Source: Paenibacillus marchantiophytorum
GTDB taxonomy: Bacteria > Bacillota > Bacilli > Paenibacillales > NBRC-103111
Assembly (NCBI RefSeq): GCF_014640555.1
Contig: NZ_BMHE01000013.1
Coordinates: 83,785-147,784 of the forward strand
DNA length: 64,000 bases
Direction: 5' to 3'
Each line of letters starts with the position of its first letter. The stretch's first letter is position 1. The translations under genes were made by a program, and so were the position numbers. Below the pieces are notes generated by a model. The model had not been told where the DNA came from. It searched no databases and worked only from the letters and a program-made list of their open reading frames with translations. Positions 42,078 through 49,441 of the stretch are shown in pieces.

Positions 42078-43727
42078 ATGGAAAATATTCAAAAAACAAC
42101 TTCCCCCGATTCCATTGAAGCAGAAACATCGCCTGAACTCAAAAATCGCGGTCTGCTGCTGACAGGGCTCATCATCGCCATGCTTTTCGGTGCCTTGGAC
42201 GGCACCATTGTGGGTACAGCCATGCCGCGGATCGTCGGCGAATTTGGCGGACTCGGTCTGATGGCTTGGCTGACAACAGCCTACATGCTGACATCGACGG
42301 TTGTTGTTCCAATTGCAGGTAAACTCGCCGATTTGATCGGCCGACGCGTCATCTATGTCACAGGTTTAGTTATCTTCATCGGAGCTTCCGCACTCTGCGG
42401 GATGTCCCAGAACATGACGGAACTTATTTTGTTCCGCGGCTTGCAAGGTCTTGGCGGCGGTATTATGATGCCGATGGCGATGATTATTATCGGTGACTTA
42501 TTTACCGGTAAGCAACGTGCCAAATGGCAGGGTGTTTTTGGAGCCATCTTCGGTTTGTCTTCCGTAATCGGCCCTCAAGTTGGCGGTTGGATCGTTGATG
42601 CTTGGAACTGGCGCTGGGTGTTCTACATTAACCTTCCGGTTGGTATCCTTGCCGTTATTTTAATCTCGATCGCGCTGCCTAAGCACAAAGCTGTTGGTAA
42701 AGTAAAATTCGATATTCCGGGGATTTTCACAATGGTACTCGGGGTTGTCAGCTTATTGCTTGCCTTAACGTTCGGCGGTAAAGATTATGCTTGGTCCTCT
42801 TGGCAAATCATTGGCTTGATTGCAGTTGCGGTCGTATCCTTGGTGTCGTTCGTATTCATTGAAAGTAAAGCGCAAGAACCTATTTTACCCGTACGATTGT
42901 TCAAAAATAGAACTTTCTCCACCATTAACGGTGTAGGTTTCCTTATGGCTGTCGGCATGTTCGGTGCCATCATGTTCGTTCCACTCTTCATGCAAGGAAT
43001 TGTCGGCATTAGTGCATCTGCATCCGGTACGGTTATGACACCGCTCATGATTACGATGATTGCAGCCAGCGTTGTTTCCGGCCAATTCATTCATAAAATC
43101 GGAGTTAAGCGACAAATGCTTGTCGGTATGCTCATTATGGCGGTAGGTTTCTATTTCCTCAGTACAATGGGCATTAGCACAACTAAATTAATTGCGTCCA
43201 GCTATATGCTTGTTCTCGGTCTAGGTATGGGTTTGGTTATGCCGATCCTGACACTCGCTTTGCAAGAAAGCTTTCCGAAATCCGAACTTGGCGTGGTGAC
43301 CTCTTCCAGCCAATTCTTCCGTCAAATCGGCGGTACCTTCGGTATGACGATTCTCGGTGCGATTATGAACCATAAATCTACCGTATTGTTGGAACAAGAT
43401 TTGCTTCCTGTTGTGAAGCAGTTGCCTGCAGAAGCCAGTCAATTGGCGGATCAAATGACAGGGATGGTTCATACGAACCCGCAAGCTTTGTATTCCTCTC
43501 TGCTCAGTCCGGAAACATTGGCTCAAATGCCCAAAGAATTCGTGGAGCATATGCTGCCTATTCTCAAAAATGCTTTGGTGACTTCCCTTCACCAAGTGTT
43601 CATTGTAGGACTAGTGTTCGTGTTATTAGGCGCTGTGCTTACCTTCTTCATCGGGAACATCAAGGTGTCTGACCGCAAGTCCAAAAAACCACAAGACGAG
43701 AAAGAAATGTCGCCTGGTATTGCCTAA
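42078..43727 (+). CDS. DHA2-family multidrug efflux MFS transporter (EmrB/QacA type)
   Basis: 549 residues from ATG 42078 (AAGGAG upstream). Fourteen membrane helices by inspection. LDGTIVGTAMPRIVGEFGG, GKLADLIGRRVIYVTG (loop 2-3 motif) and WRWVFYINLPVGILAV are diagnostic for the DHA2 family. It likely exports toxic or antibiotic-type compounds in exchange for protons. It is the second gene of a MarR-controlled unit and is followed by a strong hairpin. Confidence 0.9.
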   Translation: MENIQKTTSPDSIEAETSPELKNRGLLLTGLIIAMLFGALDGTIVGTAMPRIVGEFGGLGLMAWLTTAYMLTSTVVVPIAGKLADLIGRRVIYVTGLVIFIGASALCGMSQNMTELILFRGLQGLGGGIMMPMAMIIIGDLFTGKQRAKWQGVFGAIFGLSSVIGPQVGGWIVDAWNWRWVFYINLPVGILAVILISIALPKHKAVGKVKFDIPGIFTMVLGVVSLLLALTFGGKDYAWSSWQIIGLIAVAVVSLVSFVFIESKAQEPILPVRLFKNRTFSTINGVGFLMAVGMFGAIMFVPLFMQGIVGISASASGTVMTPLMITMIAASVVSGQFIHKIGVKRQMLVGMLIMAVGFYFLSTMGISTTKLIASSYMLVLGLGMGLVMPILTLALQESFPKSELGVVTSSSQFFRQIGGTFGMTILGAIMNHKSTVLLEQDLLPVVKQLPAEASQLADQMTGMVHTNPQALYSSLLSPETLAQMPKEFVEHMLPILKNALVTSLHQVFIVGLVFVLLGAVLTFFIGNIKVSDRKSKKPQDEKEMSPGIA

Positions 43728-43731
43728 ATGA

Positions 43732-43790
43732 AAAAGAGGCTGTTCCCATAGTACTACTTGGGGGCAGCCTCTTGTCTTCTCTTTTCTTCC
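43732..43790 (+). terminator. Terminator after the efflux gene
   Basis: AGAGGCTGTTCCC pairs with GGGGGCAGCCTCT (about 43735-43772), followed by a T-rich stretch CTTGTCTTCTCTTTTCTT. Confidence 0.8.
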
Positions 43791-43798
43791 CTATCTCC

Positions 43799-43985
43799 AC
43801 TAAGAGTCTCTAGAAGCTCTTAAACGCGCCAAAAGCCGCCCATTTTGAGGAATAGCAGTCTTTGGAGACTCTTAACTCCAAGCAATTCCCTCCAAACTCC
43901 TCCAAATATAGAAATAAGAGCCCCTAAAAGCTCTTATTCGAGCAATTGGAGGCTCATTTTCGGGGATAGGAGTCTTTGGAGGCTC
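43799..43985. repeat. Short intergenic repeats, TAAGAG...CTCTTA type
   Basis: Related units TAAGAGTCTCTAGAAGCTCTTA (about 43800), AGTCTTTGGAGACTCTTA (about 43856), TAAGAGCCCCTAAAAGCTCTTA (about 43916) and GGAGTCTTTGGAGGCTCTTA (about 43968) fill the gap between two convergent genes. Each is partly palindromic. The last copy overlaps the stop of the signal peptidase gene. Confidence 0.6.
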
Positions 43986-44507
43986 TTAATCAATCGTACC
44001 CATATGATTTAACGGAAACAACCGGAAAACCGCTTTGCCGATCAAATCTTTTTCTGGTACAAAAGGGGTTGGCCACATGTGGGAATCGTAGCTCTCATTG
44101 CGGTTGTCACCCAAGAACAGATAGTTTCCTGCTGGAACAGTCACTTGCTTGAACGTGTAGGTCATCGCAGATTTCACATAGGGTTCATCTACCTTTTGAC
44201 CATTGCGAATAAGGCTTCCGTCTTTGATTTCTATGGTGTCGCCAGGCAGTCCTATCAAACGCTTCACATAGCGATCCTTATTACCCGCGAGCGGCGGCCA
44301 GAAGACGACGATATCCCCGAAGCTGAAGTCCGTTAACACCTTCATTTTCTCCACGATCAACTCGTCCTTGAGCTGAATCGTTGGCAGCATAGAGCCTGTA
44401 GGAACTGTAACCGCCTGCGCTACATACGTATTAATGATCAGGGAAGCGAAGACAGCGACCAGGACGCTAGGCCCCCACTCTTTGATGGTTTTCACAATCT
44501 TGTTCAT
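43986..44507 (-). CDS. sipS: Signal peptidase I
   Basis: 173 residues. One N-terminal membrane helix (about 13-32), the catalytic Ser39 in VPTGSMLPT and Lys82 in RYVKRLIGLPGD, and the GDNRNESYDSHMW box: all needed parts are present. It removes signal peptides from exported proteins on the outer membrane face. The length is that of Bacillus SipS/SipT. The symbol is given by similarity; several paralogues usually exist. Start ATG 44507 with AAGGGGG upstream. Confidence 0.92.
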   Translation of the reverse strand: MNKIVKTIKEWGPSVLVAVFASLIINTYVAQAVTVPTGSMLPTIQLKDELIVEKMKVLTDFSFGDIVVFWPPLAGNKDRYVKRLIGLPGDTIEIKDGSLIRNGQKVDEPYVKSAMTYTFKQVTVPAGNYLFLGDNRNESYDSHMWPTPFVPEKDLIGKAVFRLFPLNHMGTID

Positions 44508-44639
44508 AGGTAAATGACCCCCTTCTTAAAACGATGAATGTCTCACTATACAGTAGACGATTTCAAGCGATTCAACATTAATATAAAATAAAAGTTTGTT
44601 GTATAATGAGGTTGGAGACTATATAGGAGAGTGATAATC

Positions 44640-45560
44640 TTGAAATATCGCAGACTTGGAAAAACCGATTTGAAAGTTTCCATTGTTGGTGTTGGCACTT
44701 GGCAATTCGGTGGAGAATGGGGACTTACCTACACACAGGCGGAAGCTGATGCAATTCTCGATCAGGCAGCTGATCTGGGCATCAACTTAATCGATACCGC
44801 GGAATGCTATGGCGATCATTTATCCGAATCGTTAATCGGCAATTACTTATCCCGCCGCAATCGCGAGAAGTGGATTGTAGCTACGAAATTCGGTCACCAT
44901 TTCCATGATTTGTTCACCCGTACGGATGATTTCAGCGCCGATGGTGTGATTAAGCAGTTGGATGATTCTCTAAAATCATTGCAAACGGACTACATAGACT
45001 TATATCAATTCCACTCCGGGCCGGATGATTTATTTGATAATGATCTTCTCTGGACGACGCTGGACAAACAAGTCCAAGCCGGTAAAATCCGTCATCTCGG
45101 GACTTCCATTGGCAGCAACGCCAATATTCATCAAACGGAAGGCTCCACGAAAGTCAACTCGAAGGCGATCCAAGTTGTCTATAACCGCTTGGACCGGGCT
45201 CCTGAAGAGTTGGTCTTCCCTTCTTGCACGAGTCAGGACCTTGGTGTTCTGGCCCGCGTTCCGCTGGCAAGCGGTTATTTGAGCGGCAAATATAAACCAG
45301 GCGCCGTGTTCAGCAACACCGATGTGCGTCATCGCCACGATGCCGACAGCGTCAAGCTCAAGCTGGAAGAAGTACAGCGCATTCAGCAAGAAGAAGTGCC
45401 GCCTGGCATGGATATGGCCAAATGGGCGCTCGCTTGGTGTCTGAAACATGACGCGGTCACAACCGTGATCCCGGGCTGCAAGACGCCAGAGCAAGTCGTT
45501 GCCAATGCAAGCGCCACAGAACTTATCAGTGATAACCACCCGCAAGCCTGGAAATCTTAG
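44640..45560 (+). CDS. Aldo/keto reductase
   Basis: 306 residues from TTG 44640, chosen because AGGAGAG lies about nine bases before it and the family begins MKYRRLGKTDLKVS; an upstream GTG at 44631 is too near the ribosome binding site. The active-site Asp and Tyr are in NLIDTAECYGD, Lys in WIVATKFGHH and the NADPH site near KHDAVTTVIPGCKTPEQV. It belongs to the YdbC/YccK-like branch. It reduces aldehydes or ketones with NADPH; the substrate is unknown. It has its own promoter region. Confidence 0.9.
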   Translation: MKYRRLGKTDLKVSIVGVGTWQFGGEWGLTYTQAEADAILDQAADLGINLIDTAECYGDHLSESLIGNYLSRRNREKWIVATKFGHHFHDLFTRTDDFSADGVIKQLDDSLKSLQTDYIDLYQFHSGPDDLFDNDLLWTTLDKQVQAGKIRHLGTSIGSNANIHQTEGSTKVNSKAIQVVYNRLDRAPEELVFPSCTSQDLGVLARVPLASGYLSGKYKPGAVFSNTDVRHRHDADSVKLKLEEVQRIQQEEVPPGMDMAKWALAWCLKHDAVTTVIPGCKTPEQVVANASATELISDNHPQAWKS

Positions 45561-45581
45561 GAATTCGCCATTTAGGAAGGA

Positions 45582-46547
45582 ATGGACCTCAAGATGAGTC
45601 ACCACATAGAAGAACAATCTTGGAAGCAGCTCACCAGCCATTTGGCTGAGTGGGTTGCTGACAGCCACAAACATACAACGGATGGTCACGTTGCTTCCTA
45701 CATTCCTGAGCTTGCGAACGCACCCTCTGATGTATTAGGAATCTGCATCATGGATGCAGGCGGGCTTACCGTCGTCGCTGGTGATTCTGACTTTCGCTTC
45801 ACGTTGCAAAGCATTTCCAAAGTTTTCACACTGATTATGGCCTTGATGGATCGAGGCGAAGCGATCGTATTCTCCAAGGTAGGCATGGAGCCTACAGGTG
45901 ACGATTTCAATTCTATGCTCAAGCTGGAGCTTGTCGAGCCTGGGATTCCATTTAACCCGCTGATAAACGCGGGGGCCATTGCGATTTCTTCCTTGATTGC
46001 AGGCAAGGATTCAGAGGAGCAGGTGGCGCGGATTCTGCAGTTTTTTCGTGAGGTCGCGCATAATCCGACACTTGAAATCAATCAGGCGGTGTTCCAATCA
46101 GAGTCTGATACGGCGCACCGCAATAGGTCCTTGGCCTATTTCCTCAAAGACAATGGCGTACTTGATAGCGAGGTCGACGATGTGCTGCGCACCTATTTCA
46201 GCCATTGCTCCATCGAGGTCAATTGCACGGATTTGGCTAGAATGGCGCTTGTTCTGGCCCACAACGGCGTTGATCCGATTCGCAATCAACGATTGATCCC
46301 TCGGCGCTTCGTCCAAATCGCCAAGACGTTCATGTTTACTTGCGGGATGTACAACGCCTCCGGCGAATTCGCCATGAACGTTGGCATCCCAGCCAAAAGC
46401 GGGGTATCTGGCAGCATTCTCTCGATGGTGCCCGGCCAATACGGCATCGGTGTTGTCAGTCCTCCGCTGAATCGCAAGGGCAACAGTACAGCAGGCGTTC
46501 ACCTGTTGGGCAAGCTGTCCCAGGAGTTCGACTGGAGTCTGTTTTAA
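45582..46547 (+). CDS. glsA: Glutaminase A
   Basis: 321 residues. The beta-lactamase-like Ser-x-x-Lys motif is in FTLQSISKVFTL, GMEPTGDDFNSM and INAGAIAISSLI are strong glutaminase markers, and the C-terminal SGVSGSILSMVPGQYGIGVVSP closes the active site. It converts glutamine to glutamate and ammonia. ATG 45582 lies almost on the ribosome binding site and ATG 45594 is rather far, so either start is possible. The aldo-keto reductase ends 21 bases upstream, and the two may be cotranscribed. Confidence 0.93.
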   Translation: MDLKMSHHIEEQSWKQLTSHLAEWVADSHKHTTDGHVASYIPELANAPSDVLGICIMDAGGLTVVAGDSDFRFTLQSISKVFTLIMALMDRGEAIVFSKVGMEPTGDDFNSMLKLELVEPGIPFNPLINAGAIAISSLIAGKDSEEQVARILQFFREVAHNPTLEINQAVFQSESDTAHRNRSLAYFLKDNGVLDSEVDDVLRTYFSHCSIEVNCTDLARMALVLAHNGVDPIRNQRLIPRRFVQIAKTFMFTCGMYNASGEFAMNVGIPAKSGVSGSILSMVPGQYGIGVVSPPLNRKGNSTAGVHLLGKLSQEFDWSLF

Positions 46548-46587
46548 AGCAAATCTGTGTTCGTTATTTCATTCATTCCGAAACAAA

Positions 46588-46632
46588 ATAGAGGCTGTCC
46601 GCCAGGTTTTCAACCTTGGGGACAGCCTCTAT
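46588..46632. terminator. Bidirectional terminator between glsA and the 64-residue gene
   Basis: ATAGAGGCTGTCC (46589-46601) pairs with GGACAGCCTCTAT (46620-46632) in a perfect stem. The minus-strand side is followed by TTTTGTTTC. It ends two convergent units. Confidence 0.8.
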
Positions 46633-46638
46633 GTACGT

Positions 46639-46833
46639 CTAAAGGATCGCTTGTTTAATTCTTTGCAGCACTTCAATCAATTCGTCAATCTCATACTCAC
46701 TCAGTCTAACCGTGACGTAGCTGGGAGCAATTCCCCCGTCGTTGACTTCCAATAAAGTAGCTTCATCTTTATCATCCAACTTCACGGACAACTGTTCTCG
46801 ATCCAGCATTGTTATCCAAGCCATGGCCGCCAC
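46639..46833 (-). CDS. Small conserved-looking protein, 64 aa
   Basis: Soluble small protein: MAAMAWITMLDREQLSVKLD, then a beta-rich middle (TLLEVNDGGIAPSYVTVRL) and a C-terminal helix (SEYEIDELIEVLQRIKQAIL). It follows the copper protein gene on the same strand after 30 bases and ends at a strong terminator, so it is the last gene of this unit. ATG 46833 has GGGTGG upstream, and an internal ATG (residue 9) is possible. I do not recognise the family. Function unknown. Confidence 0.65.
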   Translation of the reverse strand: MAAMAWITMLDREQLSVKLDDKDEATLLEVNDGGIAPSYVTVRLSEYEIDELIEVLQRIKQAIL

Positions 46834-46863
46834 CCGCTTTCTCGTGTATGAAATGCCCTTCCA

Positions 46864-48516
46864 TCAATAAACAATAAACGTCTTATGGTAAACCGTTTCA
46901 TTATCGTCAGGATCCATAACGCGCATCTCCAGATCCCAATTCCCTCTGAATGGCAGGTAAGCCCCCACCGCTTTGTAGCTGAACTTGGCGAAACCATACG
47001 ATTCTTCTTGCGTCTTGTCTTCATAAAGCGCTAGAGGGACCGAGATCGGTGCGATTTCCGCATCGTCGGTGTAATGCAATATCATCAGAACTTGTTTGGG
47101 CTTTCCGCTCTTTTCCGGAAGGAACACTTTCGCTACGAAATTATTGGTTCCTTGTATTTTCGGCGTAATATCCGCAGATACATGAACCTTTTCCCCCATC
47201 TGATGCCACTGCAGCGGCTCGTTCACCGGAATTGGCGCCAAGTAGGTAATAATCCCCACTAGCAATACGATGACAACCATGAGCGTAAGATCCAGCCTCA
47301 CCCAGATGAAAGAGCGTTCCGCTTTCTTTTGGCGCATATACAGCCGAATAACAAGACCTAGGATCATGACGAGCACAACGGCTCCAACTTTAACTAGCAT
47401 CAGGATACCCCAAGTTGAGTACAGCAAGTAACGCAAGTTGGGCAGGAACAATAACACCGAAGCGACTCCGGATAGGGTAAGAACAAGGATTGAAATCAAA
47501 GCCATATTCGAAAATTTTTGCATATAGGTGCTGAATGCCGTATCTTTCTGACGCCATTTCACATAGAGGAGAATTAAGCCCCCTACCCATAGTGCTGCAC
47601 CGACCAGATGAATAAAATCGAGCCCAATTGTTGCCCATAATGGCGAAAAAGAAGCCGCGTGCCCGCTGAAACTTTTTACAACAAGCAAGCTTATAGGCCA
47701 TATGACATCGAACCACTTCCATCTGCCTGCAAGCGCAAATCCTAGGAAGGATAGGACAAGCAGCAGCACCCAAGAGATGCCGATATTCGTTGCAGTAAAC
47801 AGCTGCCACAGTTCTTCCGTTCCGCCGCCGCCGAGCAAATCCTCTACATGGGTGAAAATCAGAAACAACAGCGCTACCAGTTGTGCTCTTTGGAGATTAA
47901 GCGTCCATGCTGAAAGTGTTTCGCGAGTTTCTAAGCTGCTGACACCGGGAAGTCGCAACCATATGACCCACCCGGTTAAAGCTAATATCATCAAATACCA
48001 CAGTCCGCGAGAAGCATATTGCAGCAGTTCTTTCGTTGTCAAAGGGCCCCCACCATGATCATGGCTCGCATGAGCCGTAGGTAAATCCAGTGTATCCTCT
48101 TGTGGCGGATTGCCGATCGTGATCGGATAACTGCCGCCAACCGGATGCCCGTCAGCCGAGATGACATGGTAGCTGACCAAGTAAACACCTTCGGAAAGCT
48201 TAGGTAAATCAAGCTCCAAGCCGGTCTGTGTTTTGTTCAAATACGCTTTGCTCTTCGTAATTTCTTCGCCGTCATGATTGAATACTTTGATATAAAAAAG
48301 TCCTGCATCCAACGGCTCGTTAAAGGTCACAGTTACTTGTGGCGGAGAACTTTCCAGCTTCGCGCCTTCTTCTGGAACAGCCTGTACTAATGAGGCATGG
48401 GCGGATACGCTCTGCGGAGCAATGGCAACGCTCAGGAGCATCATCATCAACAGCGCGATCAGCATGGCAGGCATGAGTATGAAGCGCGGGTATGCGCTTT
48501 TTTTGAGTTTCAACAT
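46864..48516 (-). CDS. CopC-CopD copper protein fusion (YcnJ-like)
   Basis: 550 residues from ATG 48516 (AAAGGA upstream; the frame is open further). A signal sequence ends in SVSA, and His is the first residue of the mature protein, as needed for the CopC N-terminal copper ligand; the SADGHPVGG motif supplies Asp and His. About residues 35-135 are CopC, followed by a CopD-like region of eight membrane helices (about 165-450) and a C-terminal soluble domain of about 90 residues (YcnI-like beta fold, ETVYHKTFIVY). The family is linked to copper uptake or resistance. It sits in one direction with NikR and DUF2203. Confidence 0.9.
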   Translation of the reverse strand: MLKLKKSAYPRFILMPAMLIALLMMMLLSVAIAPQSVSAHASLVQAVPEEGAKLESSPPQVTVTFNEPLDAGLFYIKVFNHDGEEITKSKAYLNKTQTGLELDLPKLSEGVYLVSYHVISADGHPVGGSYPITIGNPPQEDTLDLPTAHASHDHGGGPLTTKELLQYASRGLWYLMILALTGWVIWLRLPGVSSLETRETLSAWTLNLQRAQLVALLFLIFTHVEDLLGGGGTEELWQLFTATNIGISWVLLLVLSFLGFALAGRWKWFDVIWPISLLVVKSFSGHAASFSPLWATIGLDFIHLVGAALWVGGLILLYVKWRQKDTAFSTYMQKFSNMALISILVLTLSGVASVLLFLPNLRYLLYSTWGILMLVKVGAVVLVMILGLVIRLYMRQKKAERSFIWVRLDLTLMVVIVLLVGIITYLAPIPVNEPLQWHQMGEKVHVSADITPKIQGTNNFVAKVFLPEKSGKPKQVLMILHYTDDAEIAPISVPLALYEDKTQEESYGFAKFSYKAVGAYLPFRGNWDLEMRVMDPDDNETVYHKTFIVY

Positions 48517-48530
48517 GATCATTAGGTCCT

Positions 48531-48935
48531 TTACTCCGAAATCGGTTTCCGCCCAGCAAATCCATCTTCTTTGCTGTGATAATACCGAATTCTGTCCTCT
48601 CCTTGTTTCCAGCAAAGCAGAACTTCATGTCCTTCTAGCATTGATGGGAAATCAACCAGTCCTGTTTCTATATCCTTGAGCTCAACACCGGTCGTTTGGA
48701 AATTCTGTATGAGTCCGCGTACCTCGATCTGAATAAATTCCAGTTCGGCTTCCATCACGAAAAAAGGATCTTTCTCCTTGTGCGGTTTCTCGGCAAGTTC
48801 GTTTTTCATTTCACGAAGCTCTACATATTTCTCTTCAAACTGCTGTTTCAATGCCTGCATCTTCTTCAACTCTTGGTCGACAAAAGGGAGCATGGCATTC
48901 GCCTCTTCTAGACTAAACCATTTTGTAACAGACAT
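48531..48935 (-). CDS. DUF2203-family protein
   Basis: 134 residues. KWFSLEEANAMLPFVDQELK, then a long coiled helix, and GLVDFPSMLEGHEVLLCWKQGEDRIRYYH are typical of DUF2203. Soluble, with no known catalytic residues. The C-terminal Gly-x-x-D-F-P and WKxGE region is the most conserved part. It lies between nikR and the copper protein gene, with spacing that suits one transcript. The biochemical role is unknown. Confidence 0.85.
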   Translation of the reverse strand: MSVTKWFSLEEANAMLPFVDQELKKMQALKQQFEEKYVELREMKNELAEKPHKEKDPFFVMEAELEFIQIEVRGLIQNFQTTGVELKDIETGLVDFPSMLEGHEVLLCWKQGEDRIRYYHSKEDGFAGRKPISE

Positions 48936-48976
48936 ATCACACCTCCATGCCTAATTCTAACAAAAAAACAGATGAA

Positions 48977-49441
48977 CTACGAGTTCTGCGTATGGTCGTG
49001 AGGTTCTCCGTGAGCATGTCCATGCTCATCTACATGTGTGACTGAAAGTTCGGCGTAGCCGACGCCTTTCAGTACCTGTATCCGCTGCTGCAGTTCGCGT
49101 AACTTATGTACTTTGCCCCGAACAACCAAGATTTCCAGGCACTGCTGATGATTCAAATGAATATGCATCGTAGAAATAATAGCATGGTGATACTCATGCT
49201 GTAGCTCCATTAAGGTGATGGGCAAATCGCTAACATGGTGATCATAAACCATCACAATCGTTCCCGCTACGTTTTCATCCGGCTGCATGCTGCTTGAAGT
49301 GAGCAGCGCTTTGCGTGTAAGATCCCGGATGGCTTCCGAGCGATTATCATAGCCCTGTAAGGCAATTAGTCTGTCGTACTGTTCAATAAGAGATTGCGGC
49401 ATAGAGATGCCGAACCGCACCAGCGCTTCTTTCTCAGACAT
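48977..49441 (-). CDS. nikR: Nickel-responsive regulator NikR
   Basis: 154 residues. The N-terminal ribbon-helix-helix (VRFGISMPQSLIEQYDRLIALQGYDNRSEAIRDLTR) and the C-terminal ACT-like domain contain the full nickel site: His82, His93, His95 and Cys101, the spacing of E. coli NikR His76, His87, His89 and Cys95. The tail is His-rich (HVDEHGHAHGEPHDH), which may buffer metal. It represses nickel uptake genes in other bacteria; no nik transporter lies in this window. It overlaps the end of the cyclic-di-GMP gene by eight bases. Confidence 0.92.
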   Translation of the reverse strand: MSEKEALVRFGISMPQSLIEQYDRLIALQGYDNRSEAIRDLTRKALLTSSSMQPDENVAGTIVMVYDHHVSDLPITLMELQHEYHHAIISTMHIHLNHQQCLEILVVRGKVHKLRELQQRIQVLKGVGYAELSVTHVDEHGHAHGEPHDHTQNS